64,000 nucleotides of DNA from Kalmusia sp. IMI 367209 (lineage: Eukaryota; Ascomycota; Dothideomycetes; Pleosporales; Didymosphaeriaceae): positions 1,798,001 through 1,862,000 of the forward strand of contig JAPEUQ010000004.1 in assembly GCA_027946365.1 (NCBI GenBank), in the 5' to 3' direction. Positions within the stretch are counted from its first letter, which is position 1; every line of letters starts with the position of its first letter. This document shows positions 34,792-44,539 of the stretch, one piece after another. A program made the translations under genes and the position numbers. The notes under the pieces are model-generated. The model was not told where the DNA came from. It made no database searches and saw only the letters and a list, made by a program, of their open reading frames with translations.

Positions 34792-35841
34792 TTACAGGCT
34801 AATTTCGCCCTTCCAAGTCCCCTCAGTTAAACCCAGCGTTTCAATGCAATGCTGCCATCTCGGCCCACCTCGCTCTTTCCTCCTAAGATATTGCAACAAT
34901 TTCTGCCGCCTATGCACTAGTAACCTAAGATTCCTCTTGTTGTGCTTATCACCCTTGCCTCTCGTCTGCAAGAAATCGGCCAGTGTCTTGATCTTCGCTG
35001 TCAAGATGGCGATCTGGACTTCCGAGGATCCAGTATCAGTGCCAATGCGTTTCTTGATTTCACTGACATTGGTTTCTGGACGAATAGGGTGTGGTCCCTT
35101 ATCATTTACGGAGCGTAGTGGCGGTGCGCGTGGAGGGAAGATGGCATCGGTATTGTGACGACCGAACGTACTAACGCATCGCGCAATATTGACACGCATT
35201 CTGTCCTTCGAACTGGAGTTCTCGAGGGCAGTGATACGTTTAATTGCCTCCGTGGCGCGCTCATGATCTTTGACCCGCTGAGCTTCAATCTCATCCTTTG
35301 TCGGCAAAGGCGCTTCCTCCTGGGACCACATATTACGATTTGACGCGGTGCTTGGAACTCCCGAACTCCTCATCTTTATGGCCGCCCTGATTTCGTCCAA
35401 TGGTACAGCAACTTTTTTACTGTCCTCTAGCTGGGCCTCTACAGATTCCGGGTCAAACGCATAGTTGAGATGCCTTTTATCTTTAGGTATCTTCTTTCCT
35501 TCCTCCCATTGTAGCGGTGAAGCCGTGGCGAAAGACTCCACGAAGGGGGTCGTGTTTCCGCGGACTGGATCACCCAGTGATGCTACTCGCGCGGCTTCGA
35601 GGTCTGCACGGCGAGAAAGATTGGCGGCTTTCTTGCGATTCTTCTGGGCTACAATGTAGGGGTCATGGCTCTGATGCTTCTTGTTCGCTGCGGCGGTTGC
35701 GGAGAAGGGGCGAAGAGGAAGGGTGAATTGGGACGTGGGAAGGGACGCTGCAGCACTATCAGCAATGGATCTAATACAAGGATAGAAGGAAGTACCCTTT
35801 GATGCCCGAAGGCACGGCGCGATGGGTATTCGCGGCGGCAT
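34792..35841 (-). CDS. MRPS28: Mitochondrial small-subunit ribosomal protein uS15m (MRPS28/S15)
   Basis: Single exon, 349 aa. The N-terminus (MPPRIPIAPCLRASKGTSF, later LPLRPFSATAAANKK) is basic and hydroxylated, as in mitochondrial targeting sequences. The C-terminal 100 residues are a bacterial-type S15 domain: IKKRIGTDTGSSEVQIAILTAKI, then KGDKHNKRNLRLLVHRRQKLLQYLRRK. The long middle extension is usual for fungal MRPS28. It belongs to the 37S mitoribosomal subunit and binds the small-subunit rRNA platform. It is divergently paired with RPS0, with 275 bp between start codons. Confidence 0.93.
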   Translation of the reverse strand: MPPRIPIAPCLRASKGTSFYPCIRSIADSAAASLPTSQFTLPLRPFSATAAANKKHQSHDPYIVAQKNRKKAANLSRRADLEAARVASLGDPVRGNTTPFVESFATASPLQWEEGKKIPKDKRHLNYAFDPESVEAQLEDSKKVAVPLDEIRAAIKMRSSGVPSTASNRNMWSQEEAPLPTKDEIEAQRVKDHERATEAIKRITALENSSSKDRMRVNIARCVSTFGRHNTDAIFPPRAPPLRSVNDKGPHPIRPETNVSEIKKRIGTDTGSSEVQIAILTAKIKTLADFLQTRGKGDKHNKRNLRLLVHRRQKLLQYLRRKERGGPRWQHCIETLGLTEGTWKGEISL

Positions 35842-36116
35842 TGCGGACCTTGCGGTACTTGTTCACTTTCGATGGTCTCCAAGCTGGTCCAAGGATTTGA
35901 CCGGGAGTTGGTTGATCCGCACCGAGTCTAAAGATTTGACCGGAGATCAGTTAATCCGTGGAGGATCTGATCAGATGCGCTATCCCTGAACGGGCATTAG
36001 CTCGCACTCGCATAGCTCGAATATCATTTTCCCCTCCACTACGCGAACTTCTTCAATACGTCAAATTCATAACTGAGCCGAACGACAGCAGCCGCTTCGA
36101 CCGCCAAACCTTCAAG
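35842..36116. promoter_or_regulatory. Bidirectional promoter of uS15m and RPS0 genes
   Basis: The two start codons, at 35841 (minus) and 36117 (plus), are 275 bp apart, so both promoters must share this space. It contains a 39-bp imperfect direct repeat at 35891-35968. Shared control of a mitochondrial and a cytosolic ribosomal protein gene is inference from the layout. Confidence 0.6.
35891..35968. repeat. 39-bp imperfect direct repeat in the ribosomal-protein promoter
   Basis: Copy 1 is 35891-35929 and copy 2 is 35930-35968. They match at 26 of 39 positions, and most differences are transitions. Both copies retain GATTTGACCGG in the left half and ATCCG in the right half. Confidence 0.75.
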
Positions 36117-37178
36117 ATGGCTCCCAGCAACCTCCCCGCTATCTTCAACCCGACGTCGCAGGACATCGAGATGCTCCTTGCCGCCCAGGCGCATCTCGGG
36201 TCCAAGAACCTTCAGGTGCACATGGAGCCGTACCTGTGGAAGACACGTCCCGACGGTATCAATGTCATCAACATTGGCAAGACCTGGGAGAAGATCGTGC
36301 TCGCTGCACGCATCATCGTTGCCATTGACAACCCCGCCGACAGTACGTAACATGAGCTTCTATATTCCGAGAAATTCGCAAATGCCCTCTATGGGGACAC
36401 CAATTTTCGGAATGTTGATATTGGAACTTATCATCTAACGTACCATAGTCTGCGTTATCTCTGCTCGTCCCTACGGTCAGCGTGCCGTCCTCAAGTTCGC
36501 CGCCCACACTGGTGCTGTCGCTATTGCCGGTCGTTTCACCCCCGGTAACTTCACCAACTACATCACCCGCTCATTCAAGGAGCCGCGCTTGATCATCGTC
36601 ACCGATCCCCGCACCGATGCCCAGGCTATCAAGGAGGCCTCCTACGTCAACCTCCCCGTTATTGTGAGTGGGCAATCTTTTACTTTGTCATTGATTGAAC
36701 CTAATTTGGACAGGCTCTCTGCGATACCGACTCCCCCACCGAGTACGTCGATGTTGCCATCCCCACCAACAACAAGGGTCGCCATGCCATTGGTCTGATC
36801 TGGTGGATGCTTGCCCGTGAGGTCCTCCGTCTTCGCGGAACCCTCGCTACCCGCGAGACTGAATGGGACGTTATGACCGATTTGTACTTCTACCGCGACC
36901 CTGAAGCCGAGGAGAACAAGGACTCTACTGGCGTGGAGGAGGCTAAGGTCCCCGGCGCCGATGAGGTCGGTACCGGTCCTGTTGCCGATGGCTTCACCAG
37001 CGAGTGGGAGGTCTCTGGCGCCACTGCCGGTGCCTTCACCGCGCAGGCTGCTGCTCAGCCCGGCGGTGGCAGCTGGGATGCTGATGCCGCTGACTGGGCT
37101 GCTTCAGGCACTCAGCCGGCCACTGAGGGCTGGGGTGCCGAGGCTGCCCCCGCTGAGGGTGCTACCAACAACTGGTAG
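36117..37178 (+). CDS. RPS0: 40S ribosomal protein S0 (uS2)
   Basis: Three exons: 36117-36342, 36449-36663 and 36714-37178. Introns are 106 and 50 bp; phases match and give 301 aa. The start [20 protein letters not shown] leads into the uS2 core: [82 protein letters not shown]. The laminin-receptor-type segment [24 protein letters not shown] follows. The C-terminal 100 residues are acidic and W/A/G-rich ([16 protein letters not shown], ending ATNNW), as in eukaryotic S0/SA proteins. It is needed for 40S maturation in the cytoplasm. Confidence 0.97.
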
Positions 37179-37659
37179 ATGCCGTCTTGTGCATCTCCTA
37201 TAGCGCCCTTGTCTTTCATACCCCATCTTCACAGATACCTCCATTTTGTTATGTGGGAGTAGGAGCAATGGTCGGAAAATGTTAAAGCATCTAACAAGAT
37301 CAAAACGTTCAATCAAAAACATCAAAAACAACGGAGAGTGGGATTGTTGGAAGTGTATCAATGCTTTGCACTTATGAGGGAAAGATACTCGGACTCTGCG
37401 TGGGACGAGGGAAAGCCCTGTGCTGGTAGATCGGGTCGTTCTTGAGCTGACGCCCCTTCCTGGAATACCATGTTGTTTCTCCCATACCGTGCTCACCATC
37501 CGCCATGCTATGAATCCCTTGTTGAATGCGTGTGACTGACCACATTATGTGCAGTATGTGAACGAACTTAGTCATATAGGAGACATATCTACAAGGGGTA
37601 TTCTGAACGCGCTATGCCTACATGTAAATCATTTCGCAAACCATTAACAAAACTCACGA
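37179..37659. other. Intergenic region between convergent genes
   Basis: 480 bp between the 3' ends of RPS0 (plus) and the EAF gene (minus). Nothing is supported beyond presumed 3' UTRs and terminators. Confidence 0.5.
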
Positions 37660-39223
37660 TCACTCCTCCTCGCTCTCTTCGCTACTGTCACCGCCGGCTA
37701 ATCCCTCCATCATCTCTTTCAGTAAAGGGTCCTCCTCCTCCTCTTCGCCATCTGCGTCTGCCTCGACATCCAAAGATACTGCTGGTACACTCGTCCTTTG
37801 CGCCGGACTTCCAAGATTAATGGACTCTACATCCACATCGTCATCCGGCTCTGCTTCTCCCTCGGCATCTTCTTCGTCTTCACTCCTATCTCCGCCCCCG
37901 AGATCTCCGAAATCGATCACCCCACCGTTGCCCATGTTTCTCGATCGTGACTTATTCGGCGTGAATGTATGTGGCTCTGGTGTTCCTTCCACACTGTTCG
38001 CTGCGCTTTTTAGAGATATGGGGCCGTTGGATGGCGAATTGAGATAACCCAAGCCGATGTTCTGACCCAGCCCGAGCGAGGCGAGAGCGCCGTTGTGGGA
38101 TTTCGACGGACGTGGTTCCCCTTCTATTTCAAAGCCAGATGTAATGCCCACGTCTTCCATCTCTTCATCTTCGTCTGATTCAGGGGAGGCATGGCGAGGC
38201 GGTGGGGAAGGAGAACGCTGGGCTGCAGGAGACGAAACAATGTCCGGTTCGCCTTCGGCGTCAATATCTGATTCGTCTGACGAGTGTACAATTTCTTTCG
38301 ACTTGATCTTCGAGGAGGGTGGCGGCGCGGCGGCCTTTCGTGCGGGCTTCTGATCAGTCGCGCGACGCTCGAGGCGCACTGCAGGGGGAGGCGCCTTCTT
38401 GGGTGGTGCTTTCTTCTGCACGGGTCGCTCTGGTTCTGGCGACTTTCGCTTTTTAGGCTTCGGCGCCGCTCGTGGTGCTGCTTTAGGTTTCGAGGCGGCG
38501 GCTGCGGGCTTACGTGCAGTGAACTGAGGCGTGTTCGTCGCGGAACCTGTGCCTGTGCGATAGTCTGGGGATGAGGCAAAATTGTATTCTGATTCGTCCC
38601 CACGCTTTGTCTTCTCAGCATTCAAGAAATGGCGGAAGTCGTAAGGGTTATTGGGGTCGGGGTCGCCGTCGGCAGTGTCGCCCATGTTCTCGTCGAAGAG
38701 ATCGTCCGCTGCATCGTCTTGAGTAGTATCATCCTTCTGCTTGCGGGGGTATATCTTCGAATGGGTTGAGGAAAGATCTTTGCCGTTTTTGGAGGCGATG
38801 TTGAAGGTGTACGTCGAGGAGAGTGGTTCCAGCGTTGCCTTCTGCGAAGCCGGGTCGAATAGCAAGATGTACGACTTCTTGGGCACCGTCTTTTGCCCTG
38901 TAAATACGAAGACATCCTTATTCTCACCCGCCTTTTCGTCCTCGAGTGTAAGTCGGTAGCCGTTCGCGGAGGAGGAGGAGGAGGTCAGGGTCGTGGCTCG
39001 CTTGTTCGTGGTCTGCGCAGGCTTATGGTTGTCTGACGATGGTTGGGTCAGCTTCGCACTTGCATCGCAAGAGAGATGAGACGGAAGAAAGGAGACATGG
39101 GATGTTACATTTCACGCTGGTGTAATCTCCCACCTCGCCATCTGCGATTGCGTCGCTGATATGCAGTGTAAAGTGGGCTTTCTTGTGAGGGTCGATGCGG
39201 CCCTCGACCATCGGGGACGCCAT
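37660..39223 (-). CDS. eaf1: ELL-associated factor (EAF) transcription elongation protein
   Basis: Two exons, 39109-39223 and 37660-39032, with a 76-bp intron (GTAACA donor, GTCAG acceptor). The product is 495 aa. The first exon gives MASPMVEGRIDPHKKAHFTL and the join continues TSVK-YNHKPAQTTNK. The N-terminal 130 residues match the EAF N-terminal domain (YRLTLEDEKAGENKDVFVFTG, VPKKSYILLFDPASQKATLEPL, YTFNIASK). The remainder is disordered: basic K/P/A-rich in the middle, then strongly acidic with many Ser and a terminal GGDSSEESEEE. EAF proteins bind ELL and stimulate RNA polymerase II elongation; in fission yeast the pair is Ell1-Eaf1. Confidence 0.88.
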
Positions 39224-40326
39224 CCTACGACTGAGTGCCCCCTTCTGGCGGGTATTGACAAGGAGAGTCTGCTCAGGACAGGTCTAGAAGGGCCAGCAGC
39301 GTGTCGAACGTAGAAGGAGCGTGTTTGTGGGGCATTCACATTGACGAAGCGGCTGATGGAGGGTTGTTGGAGAGGCTAGCGTCCAGACGCTGCCATTCGT
39401 AGGTGGCCGCCTCTCCCGCGGACGGAATGGCAGCCCGTCCCCCGCAACACGCTATTCTTAGCCCTTGTCCCTGCCAGACACATCCGTCGACGTCCCTTTT
39501 CCGATGAATTTTCGCAGCTTTCTCGCATTTTCATGGTACTCAGCATTGGTACAGTGATCACGTTGTAATTTAATGTGGAAGATACTTTCTTATGCATCAG
39601 ACTCAGGATGATCGGTCGGAGGGCCCCCTCCCCTCTTAGACAACGATCGTGCCGGTACCAAAATTCATATTGCTTTGCTAGCATGATCTTAATCTAAGCA
39701 AATATCGCCAATACGACGCCCCAAATTCTTATATGGATCACTGGTCCTAACGCAGCTTGATGATATGTAGCGCTACAGAGCCATCAATGATGCCATCGAA
39801 CACCTGCTGGGCGCCTACTTCAGCTCTTAGCTGCGACTGCATTCCGTCCCCACTAAGCATCCGCATCAGCAACTCATCTCCCCGAGATTTTATCAACACT
39901 GGTTTCGGTGTTTCTCGCTGATTCATCACCCCAAGGAGATTAGCTCCGGCCTCTTACATCCACTTCTCTCCAACTCCGCCTCTCAGCACTACACACGAAC
40001 ATGTCCGACCAAATGCCCAGCTCGACATTCTCGAATTGTGCTGCTTCTGGCGATCAATTGATGATGGCTGATTATCCGTGCTCGAGACTTGTTCGATGAA
40101 ACGATGGGCTTGTTTGCGGAATCTTGCTGATGCGCATCACAAATGGATGATATATGAGTAGCGACGAACTCTCGGCCATAAGTCATTTCCCAACTTGCCC
40201 TCATTGCTTCAATTCCTTGTGCATTTTCTTTTCTTCCCTTCGTTAAGTCTTTACCTTGCCTACCTCGATTGCCTTCGCTCATCACGTCTTCAATCTCTTC
40301 GCCCTTTGAATACGAAGCCTTCCAAC
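39224..40326. other. Intergenic region, divergent promoters
   Basis: 1.1 kb between the EAF start (minus) and the AA14-like gene (plus). No gene is supported. The last 100 bp before the AA14-like start are C/T-rich, as expected for a fungal leader. Confidence 0.5.
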
Positions 40327-41287
40327 ATGCTCCGCGCCACTCTCCTTGCGACTGCCCTCACAGGTCTCGCCTCTGCTCACACAGCAGCCTGGGCGAAGGG
40401 CATGTACTGCAAAGGCGGACCTGACCCCTCCCAGGACGACCCCAACACCAAGACCGCCGTCGACCCTCTCTGGAACCTCCCCCAGGAGGAATGGTGGTTC
40501 CAGCACGACCGCGGTTGTGACCTCGCGCCTCCCCCAGCCGGCGAGTTCCTTGAGCTGCCTGCCAATGGAGAGTTTACCGTGGAACTGGCGCACAATCGTG
40601 GCCAGACCACTTTCACCAACAACGGCAGTGGCGCATCAGATTGGCCTGATGGCCAGGATCACCCCGACGATTGGAACACGTGGGAGGGCCCAGGAAGTAA
40701 GTGTCTGGAGGATGGTGCCATGCACACATACAACGAGACAAATGCCGCGGGAACAGCATGGGCGATCAGCTACGAGAGCGATATCAAGCAGGTGACGTTG
40801 GAGAACTTGGTCGTGTTTAGCACCTTGCAACATACTCCATGGAAGAGGCTGGCGACATACCAGGTGCCAGATCTGCCGGCGTGCCCTGAGGGAGGCTGCC
40901 ATTGCGCTTGGCTCTGGGTGCCCGATGGCTGCGGACAGCCCAACATGTAAGATGCCTTCTAGTCCCCTTGCGTTACTTTTCAAATTTCATGATCAAACCA
41001 CGTTCTAATCTCTACCGAACAGGTACATGCAACCCTACAAGTGCACCGTCACCAATGCCAAATCCACAGCCCCCCTTGCCAAGGCACAGGCGCCCGTGTA
41101 CTGCGCCGACGATGCCTCCAAGTGCGTCCAGGGCGCGAAGCAAATGATCGCCTGGCACCAACTCACCGGAAACAACATCGAGACGCAGGAGGGTATTAGC
41201 CCAGGGTACAACGAGAAGTGCGGCTGGAAGAACGGCGCGCAGACGGATATTTTTGAGAGGGTTAGGCCTGTGGCGGACAACTTCTAG
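40327..41287 (+). CDS. AA14-like lytic polysaccharide monooxygenase (secreted)
   Basis: Two exons, 40327-40946 and 41023-41287, with a 76-bp intron (GTAAGA donor, ACAG acceptor). The product is 294 aa. I chose the ATG that gives an immediate signal peptide, [17 protein letters not shown]; an upstream in-frame ATG at 40195 would bury it. Predicted cleavage leaves histidine as the first mature residue ([14 protein letters not shown]), the hallmark of copper monooxygenases with a histidine brace. The body has many tryptophans and paired cysteines, and the segment [22 protein letters not shown], which matches my recollection of AA14-type proteins. Characterised basidiomycete AA14 enzymes act on xylan bound to cellulose, but ascomycete relatives are diverse. 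The activity of this one is inference. Confidence 0.75.
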
Positions 41288-41841
41288 ATCTGCGTTGCTA
41301 TTAGAATTGAGTGATAGACTTGGCATATGTATCTGATTGGCGTTATGTTTTTGATTCGTATAGACTGTGGGTAGAGCTTTCAAGTGTCCACAGTCCTGGG
41401 ACAAAAATCTAGAGAATAGTATCGCGTATCCAAGGGCACTTTGATACACAACGCGTCTTCAAATTGCTCATCTAGTACTGTATGTTGACTTCATCTAGCA
41501 TTGTACTATCGCGGTAAGAAAATGCATTTGAGAAGAGAACTTAATTTGCTATTGTTCATAAATGAGCTTTCCGTAGCGTGACACCCCTTGGTTACCCAGA
41601 CGCGAGGAAGAGTACGGACAGCGTGCAACGTGGTTGCACACAAAACAGCAAGGAGCACAAGTAATGAAATTATCTGCGGTTTGCCAGGGAGACATTGGAA
41701 TGTTGTGCCATGTGCGTCCAACTCATGCGCGTAAGGGGAGCTTGGAGCGCTGTTATAAAAGCAATGTAGTAAATTCGCTGTTCCGGCTCTACCCCCTTCA
41801 TAGCATTCCTCGCATCTCGCACGCTGAAGCTTTTCGTCGAC
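41288..41841. other. Intergenic region with TATA box
   Basis: About 550 bp between two plus-strand secreted-protein genes. A TATA element lies near the right end (41754-41760). Nothing else is supported. Confidence 0.5.
41754..41760 (+). promoter_or_regulatory. TATA box
   Basis: TATAAAA, 82 bp upstream of the start codon at 41842 and well placed for a core promoter of the Bys1-domain gene. Confidence 0.6.
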
Positions 41842-42572
41842 ATGCGTGCCCTTATCATTGCCCTCTTCGCCATTGTCGCGGTCGCTGCCGCCCGCACTGG
41901 CTCCAGTATTGTTGTCAATCAGGGCTTTGATCCGATTTACCTCTGGGTTGTCCCCGATGTGAAAGGTAGCCCTATTGGCGATCGTATCACCCTACATGCA
42001 GGTATGTAAATTCTACTCGTGTTTCAAGGGAAAGTTGTTTTGCTGATGAAGCTTGCATAGGCGGTGCTTGGGCTGAGCAGCTTCACGCCGGCAGAATCGG
42101 CAATAGTACGAGCACCATCGGCGTGGCGATCAAGGTGGCCAAGGACGAGAATGGGCTTTGGGACGGGGCGCCGCTTCAGATATTGGCGTATACCTTGGCT
42201 GGCGAGAGGGTGTGGTAAGTTTACGAGGCATAAGTTGCCGTATTTCGCGAGGTGTTGGTGGTTCGAGTGCCCCCACGCAGCGAGGTATAGTAGTCTACAT
42301 GTACCTTCCGTTTTTCGAAGTTCTTTGTTGGTCGCTGACTCGTTCGCTGCTTCCTGAATCCTCTCGTTAGCAACCACTACTGACTTGTGCACTCGACATC
42401 CAGGTACAGCCTCGACGCTGTCAATGGCGCGCCGTTCAAGGGCCAAAACGTGAGGGTCTCGAGCGAAGGGGCTGGAAGCATCGAATGGCCGCATGGGGAG
42501 GACATTGGTGACGTGACGAGGGACAATGGTGCTGATAGGGATGTTGTTCTGGTAATTTCTGCGAAAGAGTGA
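41842..42572 (+). CDS. Secreted Bys1-domain protein
   Basis: Three exons: 41842-42001, 42061-42214 and 42404-42572. Introns are 59 and 189 bp; phases match and give 160 aa. The signal peptide is MRALIIALFAIVAVAAA. The mature sequence follows the Bys1 (Blastomyces yeast-phase-specific) family pattern: an early strand with FDPIYLWVV, then GGAWAEQLHAGRIG, VAIKVAKDENGLWDGAPLQILAYTL, VWYSLDAVNGAPFKGQNV and SIEWPHGED. Family members are small secreted proteins of unknown biochemical role, often induced in yeast or host-associated phases. This copy has no cysteine at all, although many relatives form disulfides. It sits 555 bp downstream of the AA14-like gene on the same strand, each with its own promoter. 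Confidence 0.82.
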
Positions 42573-42626
42573 CGGGGTGTAGCGAGGAAGCCCCATTGGA
42601 ATATGCCGCCTGACGAAGTTGGAGGA

Positions 42627-42787
42627 GCGTTAGCAGGGATGGTTGAAGCAAGGAAGCGTCTAGAAGAGCTGCATGTCGGAGGCAGATAGCGTTTGATAGC
42701 AAGCATGTCGGAGCATGATAGCGTCTTGAAGGATGGATATGTCGGAGCAAGATAGCGTTCGGAAGGCGGCATGCCTGTTGGAATATG
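42627..42787. repeat. Degenerate ~33-bp tandem repeat, 4-5 units
   Basis: Units begin with GCGT and most contain GCATGTCGGAG or a close variant followed by CA(A/T)GATA. Clear starts are at about 42656, 42689, 42721 and 42755, with weaker copies on each side. It starts 55 bp after the Bys1 gene stop codon. On the minus strand it would encode about 11-residue repeats, but no gene is supported there. Confidence 0.7.
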
Positions 42788-42940
42788 GGTACCGGCATCA
42801 ACAGAATGCGAATTGCCATGTTCTTTAAAGCTTCGATCTAACCTGCGGGCGTCTAGGCTCGGTCGACTCAAATGGTGATCCTTGCACTGGATGAGTTGCA
42901 GATCAATCGCTACCGATGCCCAGCGCCATGGGTGCAAAGA

Positions 42941-42978
42941 CAGGACCCTGAAAGAGGCCCTTCCGCTCTAGGGTCCTG
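42941..42978. repeat. Inverted repeat, 9-bp perfect arms
   Basis: CAGGACCCT at 42941-42949 and AGGGTCCTG at 42970-42978 are perfect reverse complements around a 20-base loop. It could act as a hairpin terminator or be chance. Confidence 0.5.
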
Positions 42979-43656
42979 ATCAAAGGCCCGACTTGAACCG
43001 TCCAAAGCAGATATTGTGACTGTACGATTCCCCCTCCCCCCACGGCACAAGGGCAGATGGCAATGCCTGGAGGGTGTGAAGGGCCGTCTACACGATTCGT
43101 CCTGTGTCGCTCAACAATTGCGAGCGTCTCAGCACCTGCCTCATGCGGCAGAAGGTCGCGGGGGCACAGCTGGGCGTGAATGGTGCGGCCACGCGCTTGA
43201 CACGGGTCGGGGACTTGCCAGAAAAACGGGCCGTCTGTGCGCCCAGAAAAAGCCCCAGCACACGACTCGGACGCTGCCATGCGGCCTCCACGTTTCCATT
43301 CGTCCTTAGCACAACGGCAGCCGGCAGCCTGAAGTGCCAAATCTGACAGCGGAAGCATCCACGGGGCGGCCTGACCAAGAGCAACGGCGGCGATAAAGAG
43401 GCCAACGCGGCCAGTGGCGTCTTGTAGCCGTTCCGACGACAGTGTGTGGATGAGACATGGAGACCAAGAACGAAGCATATCACGCTACACAGACGCGTCG
43501 CGCGATTGCCTGCGCCGTACGTTGGGTTTGTGTTCATGTAGCCTCAGGCCTGGGCTGAGGCCGATACCGTGATTGTGCGATGGTTGCGGCAAAAATCGCC
43601 TCGCCTAAGGGAAGTCCTATCTGAGGTCGATAGCTACTGCAGCTCTAGCGTACAGA

Positions 43657-43657
43657 C

Positions 43658-43688
<31 letters not shown>

Positions 43689-43690
43689 AC
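43657..43690. repeat. (CA)n microsatellite
   Basis: A near-perfect CA tract, followed by interrupted CACACG/CACGCA units to about 43712. Noncoding. Confidence 0.9.
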
Positions 43691-44539
43691 GCACACACAC
43701 GACACGCACGCACGCTCCCCCCAGCTATCACCACGAGGAGATATGCGGGATGGCGCGATAGCGATCGTCTGACGCGTCGTTGGGAAGACCTCAGCCCAAA
43801 TCCTTCGGAGCTCTCCATGCCCAGCTGCCTCTTTCGCGCGGGACGACGACGAGGACGAGGGCGAGCTGCGAGCTGCCTGCAACACGATGCGCAGCGCTGA
43901 GGTTTGCTCGTGGGACGCGCATATGCTGTGCGACGCCGCGAAGACTTGTTGGAGTCTGGATGCACATAAGACGTCTGATCTCACAGTTTTAGCCGCCATT
44001 CTTCAGGCAGACAGGCAGACAGGCAGACGGTTGCTGGTCCGGCCACGCTGACCTCGACTGTCCGAGAGGCGGGGAATTGCACCTTTCCGCATTGCCATTG
44101 GCGTCCGAGTTAAAGCACCACTCGAATTGCTTCGCCTGTGATTCTGACGATAACATCCTGGCCCCGAACTGGCGCCCCGGTCCAATTTCACATGAGCGGT
44201 CCCGATTGATTCTTGGGCAAAGGGCATGCTCCACCTGCCGTCATGCTCGAGCCCTATCGTAATTGGTCACTTGACGCTAAAATACCGCCTAGCCGGACCA
44301 TCATCTCTTCCCAATGCTCTGCCGCTCGCCACTAACTGACGCCTTCGGGACCCTTCTGTGCTACAGGCTACGTTATATGGGTCGAATGGCCCTGCGCTGA
44401 CCCAGCACCCTACGGCTGTCACTTGTGTCAGTCCACGACCTCCCCACGCCAGCCCGCGACATGAGCATCAATCCACGACATCGACGAGGATCACCTGCTC
44501 GCACCACGCCGGATAGCGCGCACATCCAAGCCTAGCAAC

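Larger units (their letters stand above)
42573..44539. other. Intergenic region with several repeats
   Basis: About 2 kb with no supported gene. It holds a degenerate 33-bp tandem repeat (42627-42787), a 9-bp inverted repeat (42941-42978), a (CA)n tract (43657-43690) and a short AGGCAGAC repeat (44005-44031). Open frames across 42900-44000 are on both strands and look like GC-rich noise. Confidence 0.5.

Noticed and set aside
40195..40326. Upstream in-frame ATG of the AA14-like gene (adds 44 residues)
   Set aside because: It would bury the signal peptide. The ATG at 40327 gives an N-terminal signal and a histidine at the mature N-terminus.
42903..43537. Two long overlapping minus-strand open frames (191 and 149 codons)
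   Set aside because: They overlap each other and plus-strand frames in GC-rich sequence; no domain, splice pattern or promoter was found.
43634..43999. 121-codon minus-strand frame ending in Cys/Val repeats
   Set aside because: The C-terminal repeat is just the (CA)n microsatellite translated.
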